Source of the DNA: Pseudoduganella guangdongensis
Lineage (GTDB): Bacteria; Pseudomonadota; Gammaproteobacteria; Burkholderiales; Burkholderiaceae_D
Reading direction: 5' to 3'
NCBI RefSeq assembly: GCF_009857475.1
Contig: NZ_WWCJ01000008.1
Span: forward strand, 207,542-271,541
DNA: 64,000 bases
Shown here piece by piece: positions 46,113 to 54,972 of this stretch. Both the position numbers and the translations under genes were made by a program. The notes under the pieces were generated by a model. The model was not told the origin of the DNA. It saw nothing but the letters and a program-made list of their open reading frames with translations, and ran no database searches. Numbering within the stretch: position 1 is the stretch's first letter; every line of letters begins with the position of its first letter.

Positions 46113-46505
46113 ATGGATGATCGCATTGCCGCGCTGGAGCGGGAGTTGGCGCAAGTGCGTCAGGCGCTGGTGGCCAACGCGGTGCAGTCGGTGGCGCGCG
46201 GGGCGGATCGCGACGCGTGGCGCGCGCTGGCGGAGGGCATGATCGCGGAGTTGAAGAATCCGCAGTTGCCGCGTAGCCTGGCTGCACCGGAGGGGGATCG
46301 GGAGCGCGCTGCGCTGCTGATGGAGCGCATGCAGTCTTCACATGCGGCGATCGTGGAGCGTGCCGTCAGCAGCGGCGCGGCGGAGATGTCGCCGGATGTG
46401 CTGCCTGCCGCGCTGGAGGTGTGCAAGGCGTTGTCGCAGGCTTACGCGCTGCAGGCGCGCGAGGCGATGCATGAGGCGAAGCGCCGGCGGGCGCTGCTGG
46501 AATGA
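46113..46505 (+). CDS. Hypothetical helical protein
   Basis: A 130-residue protein rich in Ala, Arg, Glu and Leu with heptad-like patterning at the N-terminus ([19 protein letters not shown]), so probably a coiled coil. No family recognised. AAGGAG lies 5 bp before the ATG. It is followed directly by a bidirectional terminator shared with the tRNA-fMet gene on the other strand. Confidence 0.65.
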   Translation: MDDRIAALERELAQVRQALVANAVQSVARGADRDAWRALAEGMIAELKNPQLPRSLAAPEGDRERAALLMERMQSSHAAIVERAVSSGAAEMSPDVLPAALEVCKALSQAYALQAREAMHEAKRRRALLE

Positions 46506-46543
46506 AAAAAAGCCGTTGATCCTTTCGGAATCAACGGCTTTTT
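46506..46543. terminator. Bidirectional rho-independent terminator
   Basis: AAAAGCCGTTGAT and ATCAACGGCTTTT form a long stem with A and T runs on both sides. It ends the helical-protein gene (+) and the tRNA-fMet transcript (-). Confidence 0.85.
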
Positions 46544-46549
46544 AGAATC

Positions 46550-46626
46550 TGGTTGCGGGGACAGGATTTGAACCTGTGACCTTCGGGTTATGAGCCCGAC
46601 GAGCTGCCAGACTGCTCCACCCCGCG
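46550..46626 (-). tRNA. Initiator tRNA-fMet (CAT)
   Basis: A 77-nt tRNA beginning CGCGGGGTGGAGCAG, with the C1-A72 mismatch and the three G-C pairs in the anticodon stem (TCGGGCTCATAACCCGA) that define the initiator. The CCA end is encoded. It lies 48 bp downstream of the methyltransferase gene on the same strand. Confidence 0.96.
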
Positions 46627-46674
46627 TCTGAGGCAAGCATTATAGCTCGCCTTGTACGGTTCCGCAAGGACGAT

Positions 46675-47826
46675 TTATGCGACGCCTAAACGCCACAGGG
46701 AAGTCACCTCGGCGGCGCGGGCGGCGTGCAGGGGATCGCTGGCGTCGCTGGCCTTGGGGTGGACCGGACGGGCGTCCAGGCGGCCGAGTACCTTCAGGCC
46801 GCCGGCGGCGATCCATTCTTCCAGCTCGGCGCGCGTGCGCAGGCCCAGGTGTTCGGCCAGGTCGGACATGATCAGCCAGCCTTCGCCGCCGGGCGTGAGG
46901 TGGGTTTTCAGGCCGGACAGGAAGCCGCGCAGCATGCGGCTGTCGGGATCGTATACCGCCGCTTCCACCGAGGAATTGGGGCGGGCCGGCACCCAGGGCG
47001 GGTTGCATACGACCAGGGGCGCCTGGCCGGCCGGGAACAGGTCGGCTTCCAGCAGCTCAACCTGACCCTCCAGCAACAGGCGGGAAATATTGTCGCGGGC
47101 GCAACTCAGGGCGCGCTTGTCCATATCGGTGGCGACCACGTGCTTGACGCCGCGCTTGGCGAGCACGGCGGACAGCACCCCGGTGCCGGCGCCGATGTCG
47201 AAGGCCAGCTCGTTGGCGCCGCGCGGCAGGGGGGCGTCGGCCACCAGTTGCACATACTCGCCGCGTACCGGCGAGAACACGCCGTAGTGCGGGTGGATGC
47301 GTTCGCCCAGCGCGGCCACGGCCACGCCGGCTTTGCGCCATTCGTGGGCGCCGACCAGGCCCAGCAGCTCGCGCAGGGAGATGACGAAGGCGTCGTCACC
47401 GCGGCCGTAGGCTTCGTTGCAGGCCAGCGCCACGTCCGGCGCGCGGCGCAGTGGAATGCGGTAGCCCGGCTCGAAGGGGATCAGCAGCATGGCCAGGGTG
47501 CGGGCGCGCTGCGATTGGGCCTGGCGGTGCAGGTGGAAGGCTTCGGTGGCGCTGGCCGGGGCCTTTTCGGCGCGTGCCTTGCTGCCTTTGCCGCCTTTGC
47601 TCTTCTTATGGTCGGCGCGGCGCGCCAGCGCCTGCAGCAGCTGGCGCGCGTTCTGGAAGTCGCCGCGCCACAGCAGGGCGGTCCCTTCGCAGGCGAGGCG
47701 GTAGGCGACGTCGGCGTTCATGGTGTCGTCGGCGACCTGCACGCGCTTTGGCGGCGGATTGCCGGATTCGGAATGCCAGCGCGCGGAGCGCGGCTCGCCT
47801 TGTTCTGTCCAGTGGATTTCTTGCAT
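46675..47826 (-). CDS. Class I SAM-dependent methyltransferase with NPPW motif
   Basis: A 383-residue protein. The C-terminal half (about 195-350) has SAM motif I AFDIGAGTGVLSAVLAKRG and catalytic NPPW in VVCNPPWVPA, the arrangement of PrmC/RlmG-type enzymes that methylate amide or ring nitrogen. The N-terminal half has a Lys-rich stretch (DHKKSKGGKGSKARAEKA) near residue 70-90. Target probably a translation component or small molecule; not determinable. The start MQEIHWTEQGEP was kept for lack of a better site. Confidence 0.82.
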   Translation of the reverse strand: MQEIHWTEQGEPRSARWHSESGNPPPKRVQVADDTMNADVAYRLACEGTALLWRGDFQNARQLLQALARRADHKKSKGGKGSKARAEKAPASATEAFHLHRQAQSQRARTLAMLLIPFEPGYRIPLRRAPDVALACNEAYGRGDDAFVISLRELLGLVGAHEWRKAGVAVAALGERIHPHYGVFSPVRGEYVQLVADAPLPRGANELAFDIGAGTGVLSAVLAKRGVKHVVATDMDKRALSCARDNISRLLLEGQVELLEADLFPAGQAPLVVCNPPWVPARPNSSVEAAVYDPDSRMLRGFLSGLKTHLTPGGEGWLIMSDLAEHLGLRTRAELEEWIAAGGLKVLGRLDARPVHPKASDASDPLHAARAAEVTSLWRLGVA

Positions 47827-47846
47827 TTATTTGCCCGGTAAACGAC

Positions 47847-47870
47847 GAAACCGCCTGAAAAGGCGGTTTC
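47847..47870. terminator. Hairpin between methyltransferase and DUF5610 genes
   Basis: GAAACCGCC and GGCGGTTTC form a perfect stem around TGAAAA, in the 70-bp gap after the DUF5610 stop (minus strand). It probably ends that gene's transcript, although no long T run is present. Confidence 0.6.
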
Positions 47871-47896
47871 GTCAGGATGCGTCATTATACGCGGCC

Positions 47897-48865
47897 TTAT
47901 GCGGCAGGCGGCTCCTTCGATGCCGGGGCGTCGGCCGTCGCGGCAGGCGAGCCGATTGGTGCCGGGGCCGCGTCCGCTGCAGGGGCAGTCTCCACCGGCG
48001 GCTCTGCAGGCTCTGCCGGCGGGTCGATGGCACCACCCTTGGCGGCGTCGCGCGCGGCTTTGGCGGCTTGCGCCAGCTCGGCGGCCTGGCCTGGCTCGGC
48101 CTGCAGGCGGCCGTAAGCCTTGGCCTTGTCGCTGGCGTTCGGCGGCAGGTAGCTGTCGAGCGGGGTTTCCGCATCCACCATCTTCAGCAGGCGCATGCTC
48201 AGGTTGCCCGCTTCCTGCTCCTGGCCGTCGTCGCCCAGCTGCTTGAGGGCGGCGCTGATATTGCGGTCCATCAGGCGGAACAGGTCGGCCAGGCTGCCCG
48301 GGAAGTCGATGTCCGGGAACTCGACTTCCGGCAGCGGCATGGCGGGGTTTTGTTCGGCCATTTCCTGGCGGCGCGACGGCACGCTGCTGGCCGCTGCGGC
48401 GGTCAGGCTGGTTTCGTATTTGATCTCGACTTCAAAGTCCAGCTTGCGGCCGTCGGCGGTGGTGATGGTGCCTTTGCCGATGAAGTGCGAGTCTTCGTTC
48501 AGGCTGAAGCCCAGGGCCTGGGTGATGCCGTTCGCCCCTTCACTGCGCAGGGCGCCGGCGGCAAAGCTGGAACTGGCTTCCAGTTCAATCGAATCGAAAT
48601 CGATTGTTGCACCTTTGGCATCATCGCCCAGCAATTTCTGGGCAAAGCTGCCGATCAGGTTCTGCGCCATGTCCACTGTCTTATTGCCGAGGCGGTCGAC
48701 CCGCTTTTGCAGGTCGACGGCGCCGCTCGACAGCGAAACCGGGGTGTCTGGGCTCAGTTCCTTGAGCGCGTTGGCGCGCGACGACTTGCCGCCCTGCGGC
48801 TGCAAAGCCGGGGTCAACGAGCTGTTCTGGAACGAGCGTGGGCCGATGGAGTTCAGGTTGTTCAT
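47897..48865 (-). CDS. DUF5610-type hypothetical protein
   Basis: A 322-residue protein. The central part (about 60-245) contains GATIDFDSIELEASSSFA and LGFSLNEDSHFIGKGTITTADGRKLDFEVEIKYE, which I associate with DUF5610. The N-terminus is Ser/Asn-rich and has no signal peptide; the last about 60 residues are Pro/Ala-rich and low complexity. Function unknown. Two small genes for uncharacterised proteins follow upstream on the same strand. Confidence 0.7.
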   Translation of the reverse strand: MNNLNSIGPRSFQNSSLTPALQPQGGKSSRANALKELSPDTPVSLSSGAVDLQKRVDRLGNKTVDMAQNLIGSFAQKLLGDDAKGATIDFDSIELEASSSFAAGALRSEGANGITQALGFSLNEDSHFIGKGTITTADGRKLDFEVEIKYETSLTAAAASSVPSRRQEMAEQNPAMPLPEVEFPDIDFPGSLADLFRLMDRNISAALKQLGDDGQEQEAGNLSMRLLKMVDAETPLDSYLPPNASDKAKAYGRLQAEPGQAAELAQAAKAARDAAKGGAIDPPAEPAEPPVETAPAADAAPAPIGSPAATADAPASKEPPAA

Positions 48866-48926
48866 GATAAGAAACCTTTAGGGTGCTACCCCTGATACGG
48901 CAAATTTCCGGATTTCTTGAGGCAGA

Positions 48927-49139
48927 TCAATGGTGGTGCGACCACAGACCGTTGGATTCGAGATAAGACTTTACCGCATCCGGTGCGCCGGTGGCGTGCA
49001 GTTTGACTTCGCCGCAGGCGCAGACGCCGTAATAAGGCGTGATGTGGGAGCAGGCAGAGGTTTTCTGTAGTGAAACTTTTACTGCTTTAGAACATTTAAC
49101 GCATTTGAAGGTCAGGGTGCGTGGGGCTTTCAGCAACAT
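48927..49139 (-). CDS. Small zinc-ribbon-like protein
   Basis: A 70-residue protein with four paired cysteines, FKCVKCSKAV and GVCACGEV (C-x2-C and C-x-C), a third Cys and a terminal HHH. This suggests a small metal-binding (zinc-ribbon) fold. No family recognised. It lies between the DUF5610 and SprA-related genes, all on the minus strand. Confidence 0.68.
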   Translation of the reverse strand: MLLKAPRTLTFKCVKCSKAVKVSLQKTSACSHITPYYGVCACGEVKLHATGAPDAVKSYLESNGLWSHHH

Positions 49140-49171
49140 GGGGCCAGACTCCGGGCAAAAGGTCGATTTTA

Positions 49172-49660
49172 TCAGGCAAAGACATCGATCGTAGATTGGG
49201 AGCCGGATTGGCCGTAGGCGCGGGCCACTTCTTGTTGCTTGGCTGAAATCTCGGCCTGGGCTTGCTGCTGCATCTGGGCGGCGCGCGCGGCCACGCTGCG
49301 GTCCTGGCTGGACGGTTCGGCCGGGGCCAGGGCGGCGGCCTGGATCTGGCGCGCTTTTTCCATGGTTTCCTCCGGCGTGCGGCCGGGCGAGGTGTCGATA
49401 TTGACTTCGCCGCCGACGGCGTAATTCACGCCGTTCGGGCCGCGCTGGTAAGTGTAGCTGGCGCCGGAAGTGGCCAGGCCGCCGGCGGCGGCCAGGTGCG
49501 CTTGCTCGTGCTGGCGCACTTCCAGGTCGCGCGCCTTGAGCTGCTCGACTTTGGCCTGGTCTTCGGGGGAGAGTTCGGGTTCGGCGGGCGTGCGCTGCCG
49601 CGCAGGCGCGCTGGCCTGCGGCGCGTAGCTGGTCGACGATGAAATGGCACCGATGCCCAT
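49172..49660 (-). CDS. SprA-related putative metalloprotease
   Basis: A 162-residue protein of the SprA-related (CJM1_0395) family. The core EVRQHEQAHLAAAGGLATSGASYTYQRGPNG has an HExxH-like HEQAH and the following YxYxxGPDG-type element. The next segment VNYAVGGEVNIDTSPG is also typical. Flanks are Gln/Ala-rich. Whether it is a true protease is unproven. Transcribed away from the small + strand gene at 49744. Confidence 0.85.
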   Translation of the reverse strand: MGIGAISSSTSYAPQASAPARQRTPAEPELSPEDQAKVEQLKARDLEVRQHEQAHLAAAGGLATSGASYTYQRGPNGVNYAVGGEVNIDTSPGRTPEETMEKARQIQAAALAPAEPSSQDRSVAARAAQMQQQAQAEISAKQQEVARAYGQSGSQSTIDVFA

Positions 49661-49743
49661 TTACACATCATAACAAATTGCCGGTCAACGCGCGGCCGGC
49701 GCCGGCGTTGAAGGGGTGACCGTCACCCCGATGGAGGTTTACG

Positions 49744-49908
49744 ATGGAACAGCCCAAGCAACCAAGCAAGGAAGCCGTGCGCCACTGGATGCAATCGCGC
49801 CAGGAGGAGCGCCGCCCGTTGCCCGACCCGCAGCAGATCCGCCGCGAGCTGGGTTGGGAGATGGCGCGCGCCGAGCAGGACGAGCGCGCCTGGCGCCTAG
49901 CTGACTGA
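49744..49908 (+). CDS. Small basic hypothetical protein
   Basis: A 54-residue charged protein (RHWMQSRQEERRPLPDPQ, RRELGWEMARAEQDERAW). GGAGG stands 7 bp before the ATG. It overlaps the 3' end of sbcC on the opposite strand by 12 bp. No family recognised. The codon pattern and Shine-Dalgarno support it over the other frames here. Confidence 0.6.
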   Translation: MEQPKQPSKEAVRHWMQSRQEERRPLPDPQQIRRELGWEMARAEQDERAWRLAD

Positions 49909-52900
49909 GATTGCGCTGCTGCCGTTGGCGGCGGGCTGCACCACGATACGGGTGGCGATGCGCTCGGTCATTTCCTGCACGTGGGAGATGACGCCGACTT
50001 TTCTTCCCATGGCCTGCAAGCCGTCCAGCGCGTCCATGGCGACGCGCAGGGTTTCCGCATCCAGGCTGCCGAAGCCTTCGTCGATGAACAGCGATTCCAC
50101 GCGCACGCGGTTGGAAGAGAGCGAGGCCAGGCCGAGCGCCATGGCCAGCGACACCAGGAAGGATTCGCCGCCGGACAGCGAGTGCACGGAGCGCTTCTCA
50201 TCACCCATGTGCAGGTCGCGCACCAGCAGCCCGAGCGAGGGCTGGAGCGGGTTGGCGATGCGTTCCAGCTGGTAGCGCGGCGCCAGCTGCGCCAGGTGGG
50301 CGTTGGCGTAGCCGAGTAGCACGTCCAGGGTGAATTGCTGGGCGTAGTTGCGGAATTTCTTGCCGTCGGCGGAGCCGATCAATTCACTGAGCTGGGCCCA
50401 GCGGCGTTCCGTTTCCTGCTGGCTGGCGATGTCGGCCAGCAGGCCCTGCGCGGCCTTGCGGCGGGCGTCGTCCTGCGCCAGCTGCAGTTTCAGGGCGGCG
50501 GCCTGGTCGTGCGCTTGTTGGCGCTCCTCCTGGGCTGTTTGCAGCGCCTGTTCGATATCGGCGGCACCGCGCTGGTCGCCGGGGGCGGCGCTGGCCAGGT
50601 GTTGCGCGTGCTGGTCGGCGCGTTCGGCGTGCACCGCCTTGGCGGAGGCCAGGGCTTGCGCCATCGCTTGCAGCGCCGTGCGTTCGTCGCGGATGGCTTG
50701 CTGCGGGTGGGCGAGCAGGGCGCGCAGGGCGTCCATGCTGTCGATGCCGGGGGCGTGGCCTTCGGCCAGCCAGGCTTGCAGGCGGGCCTCGGCTAGTGCG
50801 GCGGCGCTTTGCAGCGCGGCCAGGCGTTGGCGGCCTTGCGCCAGGGCTTCGTCGGCGCGGGTGCGTTGCTGGGCCGCTTGCTGGGCCGACTCCTGGCGCG
50901 CCTGCAGCGCGCTGCGGGTTTGTTCGATGGCGTTGCGCAGGCCGGCTTCGACTTCGCGCACGGGGCGGCCTTGCCACAGGGCCTGGCGTTCGGCTTGGGC
51001 GGCGGCCAGCGCGGCTTGCGCGGCGGCGCTTGCCACTTGGGCGTTGCGGGCTTCGGTGTTGCTGCGTTCCTGGGCCGCGCGCAGGGTTTGCAGTTCGGTG
51101 GCGAGGGCGGCGAGGGCGTTGGAACGTTCGTCGCAGGCCTGGCGCTGCGCCTGCCATTGCTTGCTTTCGCGGCTGCGCTGCTCGTGGAATCGGGCCGGGC
51201 CTGCTTTCCATTCGTCCTGCCAGCCGCTGCCGCCTTGCGGTGCGTCGAGCTGGTCGAGCAGGGCGGCGATTTGCAGGGCGGTGTCGATGCGTTGCGCTTC
51301 CAGGGCCTGCTGCTGGGCGGTGGATTGGGCCAGGGCGGTTTGCGCGGCGGCCAGGGCTTGCTGGTGGCGCTGGCATTCGGCGGCGGCTTGCTCGCAGGCG
51401 GTTTGCGCGACTTCGCGCGCGCGGCTGGCGCGGCGCTGGGTTTGCTCCTGGGCTTCCAGCGCGCGCAGGGCGCTTTGCAGGGCGCTATCCTGCGCTGCCA
51501 GCCAGGCCGGGATGTCGTCGCCGGCGTCGTCGGTGGTGAACAGGGCGCTGCTGCGGGCCTGCCAGCGCGCTTGGGCACTGGCGAGGGCAGTGGCGATGCC
51601 GTGCTGCTCGGCGGCGAGGGCGGTGAGCTGTTCGACGCTCGATTGCCAGCGCGCCTGCTGCTCGGCTTCGTATTTCATATTGCGCTGCAGCTTGTCGCGG
51701 CAGTCGTGTACTTCGGCCTGGAGCTGGGCCAGCATGGTTTGCAGCGGGCCGTCCTCGTGGCGGTAGGGGTGCTCGCGGGCGCCGCACACCGGGCAGGGGG
51801 CGTCGTCCTGCAGCGCGGCGCGCAGCTCTTCCACGCTTTCGCCGGTGGCCGCTTCGGCCAGCTTCAGCGCGCGTTCGGCCTGGGTGGAGGCGGCGACCAG
51901 GGCCAGGTTGGCCTGGCGCGCGGCGCCGGCTTCCTGCTCGGCGCTGTCGCGCGCGGCCTGCTGGGCGGCGCTGCGCGCGGCCAGCGTCTGCTGGCGTTCG
52001 GTGAGTTGCGCCAGTTCCTGCCAGGCGGCGCCGGCGTCGGCCAACTGCGCGCGGCGCTGGTCGAGTTGCTGGCGCTGGACGGCCAGGGCTTCGGCGTCGA
52101 TGCCGGCCAGGGCGGCGCCGGCCTGCGCGCGCTGGGCCTCGGCCTGGCGCAGGCGCTCGGCGGCCGCTTCCAGGCCGCTGCGGGCATGTGCTTCGTCCTG
52201 GCGCTGGCGCGCGGTGGCTTCCTGCACCGCCGCCAGCGACTGGGATTGCTGCTCGGCGCGCGCGGCCTGCTCGCGTGCCTGGGTGAACAGCACGTCGCAA
52301 CGCGGCCAGTCGCGGGCCAGCGCGGCCCAGTGTTCGTGGGCGGCGAGCCACTGCTGGCCTGCCTCCTGCTCGCGCGCCAGTGTTTGCTGCTGCTCGTCCC
52401 TGGCGCGCAGGGTCGCCAGGGCGGCGGCGTCGGCCTGGGCGGCGCTGTCGCGCGCGGCGGCCGCCTGGCTGAAGGCTGCTTGCAACGCTAACAGGCGCGT
52501 GTCGAGCACCTTGGCCTGGTCGAGCTGGGGCGCGGCAGCCTGCTGCGCGCTTTCCGCCGCGCCGGCGGCGGCAAGGGCTTGCTGCACGTCGCCGTTCAAG
52601 ACTTCCAGCGCGAGGCGGGTGCGTTCGGCTTCCTGTTCGGCTACGGCGAGCGCCGCTTGGGCGGCGCTGCGTTCGGCGGCCAGGCGCACGATATCATCAT
52701 TGAGCGCGCGCGCCGGCTGCACCGCGTCGAGCTGGGCCAGCGTGGCGCGGCGCGTTTCGGCGGCATCGGATTCGGCCTGTTTTTGCTGGCAGGCTTCCTG
52801 CGCTTGTTGCACGGCAGCGGCCAGGCGGGCGGCTTGCTGGTGCCAGCGCAGGTCGGCCTCCAAGGCGGCGACACGCTGCGCCGCTGCTTCCAGCGCGGCG

Positions 52901-53625
52901 TCGGCCGCTTGCGCCTGGGCGGCGACTTCGGCGCGCTGTTCGGGCGCCAGCGGCTGCTGGTTGGCCAGGCCGGCGGTCAGCGTTTTCAGGGCCAGTTCCT
53001 CGGCGCGCCAGCGTTCGAAGGCGCGCTTTGAAATGTCGCTGTAAATGCCGCTGCCGGTCAGCGTTTCGAGCAGGGTGCCGCGTTCATCGTCGGGGGCTTT
53101 CAGGAAGGCCGAGAACTCGTTCTGCGCCAGCAGCACGGCGCGCGTGAACTGTTCGAAGCTAAGGCCGATGCGCTGCGCGATTTCGGCCATGACTTCGGTC
53201 TTGGTGTGCCCCAGCGGCTGCAGGCCGGGCAGCTTTTGCAGCGACATGGCGCTCGGTTGCAGGGCGCCGGCGGCCTTGCTGCGGGCGCGCCAGACTTTCC
53301 AGCGGGCCCGGTAGGACAGGCCGTCGTTGCCGACGAAGTCGACTTCGGCCCAGCCTTCGGCGGCGCCGCGCCGCAGCAGGGTGCGCGGGTCTTGCGAGGA
53401 GACCGGGTCGCCGACATCGGGCGTCTTGCCAACCGCCTTGTGCAGGCGCGGGGTGTCGTCGTACAGGGCGAGGCAGAGCGCGTCCAGCAGGGTGCTCTTG
53501 CCGGCGCCCGTGGGGCCGCTGATGGCGAACAGGCCGGCGTCGGACAGCGGCTGGGCGGTGAAGTCGACCGAGAATTCGTCGGCCAGCGAGGCAAGGTTCT
53601 TGCCGGCGATGCGCAGGACCTTCAT
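49897..53625 (-). CDS. sbcC: Exonuclease subunit SbcC (Rad50-like ATPase)
   Basis: A 1242-residue SMC-like ATPase. Walker A GPTGAGKST is at residues 37-45; the zinc hook CPVCGAREHPY is near 613; signature LSGGESFLVSLAMAL and Walker B LFIDEGFGSLD are near the C-terminus. Between them are very long Ala/Gln-rich coiled coils. With SbcD it cleaves hairpins and processes DNA ends. It is longer than E. coli SbcC (1048). It overlaps sbcD by 4 bp (ATGA). Confidence 0.96.
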   Translation of the reverse strand: MKVLRIAGKNLASLADEFSVDFTAQPLSDAGLFAISGPTGAGKSTLLDALCLALYDDTPRLHKAVGKTPDVGDPVSSQDPRTLLRRGAAEGWAEVDFVGNDGLSYRARWKVWRARSKAAGALQPSAMSLQKLPGLQPLGHTKTEVMAEIAQRIGLSFEQFTRAVLLAQNEFSAFLKAPDDERGTLLETLTGSGIYSDISKRAFERWRAEELALKTLTAGLANQQPLAPEQRAEVAAQAQAADAALEAAAQRVAALEADLRWHQQAARLAAAVQQAQEACQQKQAESDAAETRRATLAQLDAVQPARALNDDIVRLAAERSAAQAALAVAEQEAERTRLALEVLNGDVQQALAAAGAAESAQQAAAPQLDQAKVLDTRLLALQAAFSQAAAARDSAAQADAAALATLRARDEQQQTLAREQEAGQQWLAAHEHWAALARDWPRCDVLFTQAREQAARAEQQSQSLAAVQEATARQRQDEAHARSGLEAAAERLRQAEAQRAQAGAALAGIDAEALAVQRQQLDQRRAQLADAGAAWQELAQLTERQQTLAARSAAQQAARDSAEQEAGAARQANLALVAASTQAERALKLAEAATGESVEELRAALQDDAPCPVCGAREHPYRHEDGPLQTMLAQLQAEVHDCRDKLQRNMKYEAEQQARWQSSVEQLTALAAEQHGIATALASAQARWQARSSALFTTDDAGDDIPAWLAAQDSALQSALRALEAQEQTQRRASRAREVAQTACEQAAAECQRHQQALAAAQTALAQSTAQQQALEAQRIDTALQIAALLDQLDAPQGGSGWQDEWKAGPARFHEQRSRESKQWQAQRQACDERSNALAALATELQTLRAAQERSNTEARNAQVASAAAQAALAAAQAERQALWQGRPVREVEAGLRNAIEQTRSALQARQESAQQAAQQRTRADEALAQGRQRLAALQSAAALAEARLQAWLAEGHAPGIDSMDALRALLAHPQQAIRDERTALQAMAQALASAKAVHAERADQHAQHLASAAPGDQRGAADIEQALQTAQEERQQAHDQAAALKLQLAQDDARRKAAQGLLADIASQQETERRWAQLSELIGSADGKKFRNYAQQFTLDVLLGYANAHLAQLAPRYQLERIANPLQPSLGLLVRDLHMGDEKRSVHSLSGGESFLVSLAMALGLASLSSNRVRVESLFIDEGFGSLDAETLRVAMDALDGLQAMGRKVGVISHVQEMTERIATRIVVQPAANGSSAISVS

Positions 53626-54905
53626 GGCTGCACCAGTTCCGCAAAGGCGGCTAGCTGGTCGGGCGGGGCGTCGCTGCCGTAGCGCTGCTGGTACAGGCGT
53701 TTGAAAATGTCGTCCGGCTGTAGCGTTGCCAGTTGGTCGAGCGAGATGGCGGCTTGTTCGAAGGAGGCGCGGGCGGCGCTGCTGGTTTCGATCTTGGCCA
53801 GGCGTACCGGCTTGCCTTCCAGGGCTTTCTCAATGCTGGCGCGCAGGCCGGGTTCGGGGGCGTTGAGCAGGATGCGCACTTCCAGCAAGGGTTGCTGCGC
53901 GAGCGGCGCGTCCGGCAGGTCGAGCGCTGCCAGGGCGGCGCTCACTTCTTCCAGCGGGGCGGGCTTGGCGGGAATGCGCAGCAATTGGACGGCGCGCGGG
54001 ATCGGCAAGGCTGTGACGGTGCTGAGCTTCGGCCCGTCGAAGTCGATGCGCAGGACCTGGTGCGGGTAATTGGTCTCGGCGAACGAGAGCGGGATCGGGC
54101 TGCCGCAGTAGCGGATGTGGGCGTGCGGGCCGACTTGCTGCGCCAGGTGCAGGTGGCCGAGGGCGGCGTAGGCGATGGGGGCGGGGAAGATGCCGGCGGG
54201 GAGCATCTCGGTGCCGCCGATGACGATGCGGCGTTCGGAGTCGGCCGACATGGTGCCGTCCACCATGTGGCAGTGGCCCATGGCGACGATGGCCTGGCCG
54301 TCGGCGGCGCGCGCGGCGGCCAGCGCGATGGCCTGACGGTATAGCTCGGCGATGCCGGCCAGGTAGGGGTCGGGTTGCGGCGCGGGCGGGCTGGCGTCGC
54401 CGGCCGGCGTGTCGGCAGCGGAATCGGCGGATGGCGCGGGCGCTGCGGCGGGGCGCGGCACGTCGCCGTGGCGCAGGAAGGGGACGGCCAGCACCCAGGC
54501 AGCAACCTGGCCGTCCTTGCCGGTCAGCGGCACCAGCATGCGTTCCATGGCGATGGCGCCGTCGGCGTCGCGGTGCGGGTAGCCGATGACGGTGGTGCCG
54601 TGCGCTTCCAGCAGCGGTCCGGGAGCCTCCAGGCGGCCCGGCGAGTCGTGGTTGCCGGCGATGACCACGATATCGAGCTGCGGCGCGCGCGCGCGGGCCT
54701 GCTGCAGGAAGGTATACAACTGGCGCTGCGAGGCCGCTGACGGATTGGCGTTGTCAAAAATATCCCCCGCCACCAGCAAGGCATCCGCCTGCTCGGAGAC
54801 GATGGTCTCCAGCAGCCAGTCGAGGAAGCACTGGTGCTCGTAGTGGCGGTCAAAATTATGCAGCGACTGGCCAAGGTGCCAGTCGGAAGTGTGCAGCAGG
54901 CGCAT
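53622..54905 (-). CDS. sbcD: Exonuclease subunit SbcD (Mre11-like nuclease)
   Basis: A 427-residue metallophosphoesterase. Metal-binding motifs are HTSDWHLGQ, AGDIFDNANPS, AGNHDSPGR and a later MGHCHMVDG / LGHLHL. An Ala/Pro insertion (about residues 155-185, after RHGDVPRPAAA) interrupts the phosphoesterase domain. The start MRLLHTSDWHLG at 54905 is the family's standard N-terminus. It precedes sbcC with a 4-bp overlap, forming the SbcCD operon. Confidence 0.95.
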   Translation of the reverse strand: MRLLHTSDWHLGQSLHNFDRHYEHQCFLDWLLETIVSEQADALLVAGDIFDNANPSAASQRQLYTFLQQARARAPQLDIVVIAGNHDSPGRLEAPGPLLEAHGTTVIGYPHRDADGAIAMERMLVPLTGKDGQVAAWVLAVPFLRHGDVPRPAAAPAPSADSAADTPAGDASPPAPQPDPYLAGIAELYRQAIALAAARAADGQAIVAMGHCHMVDGTMSADSERRIVIGGTEMLPAGIFPAPIAYAALGHLHLAQQVGPHAHIRYCGSPIPLSFAETNYPHQVLRIDFDGPKLSTVTALPIPRAVQLLRIPAKPAPLEEVSAALAALDLPDAPLAQQPLLEVRILLNAPEPGLRASIEKALEGKPVRLAKIETSSAARASFEQAAISLDQLATLQPDDIFKRLYQQRYGSDAPPDQLAAFAELVQP

Positions 54906-54972
54906 GGAATGTAAAGCTAGGCGTGGGAAGCGCAAATATAGCGCAAACAACACGCCCCTGTCTTGATCTGCG

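Noticed and set aside
49716..49904. A 62-codon frame starting MTVTPMEVYDG
   Set aside because: It overlaps the better supported 54-residue gene, lacks a Shine-Dalgarno and has shadow-like composition.
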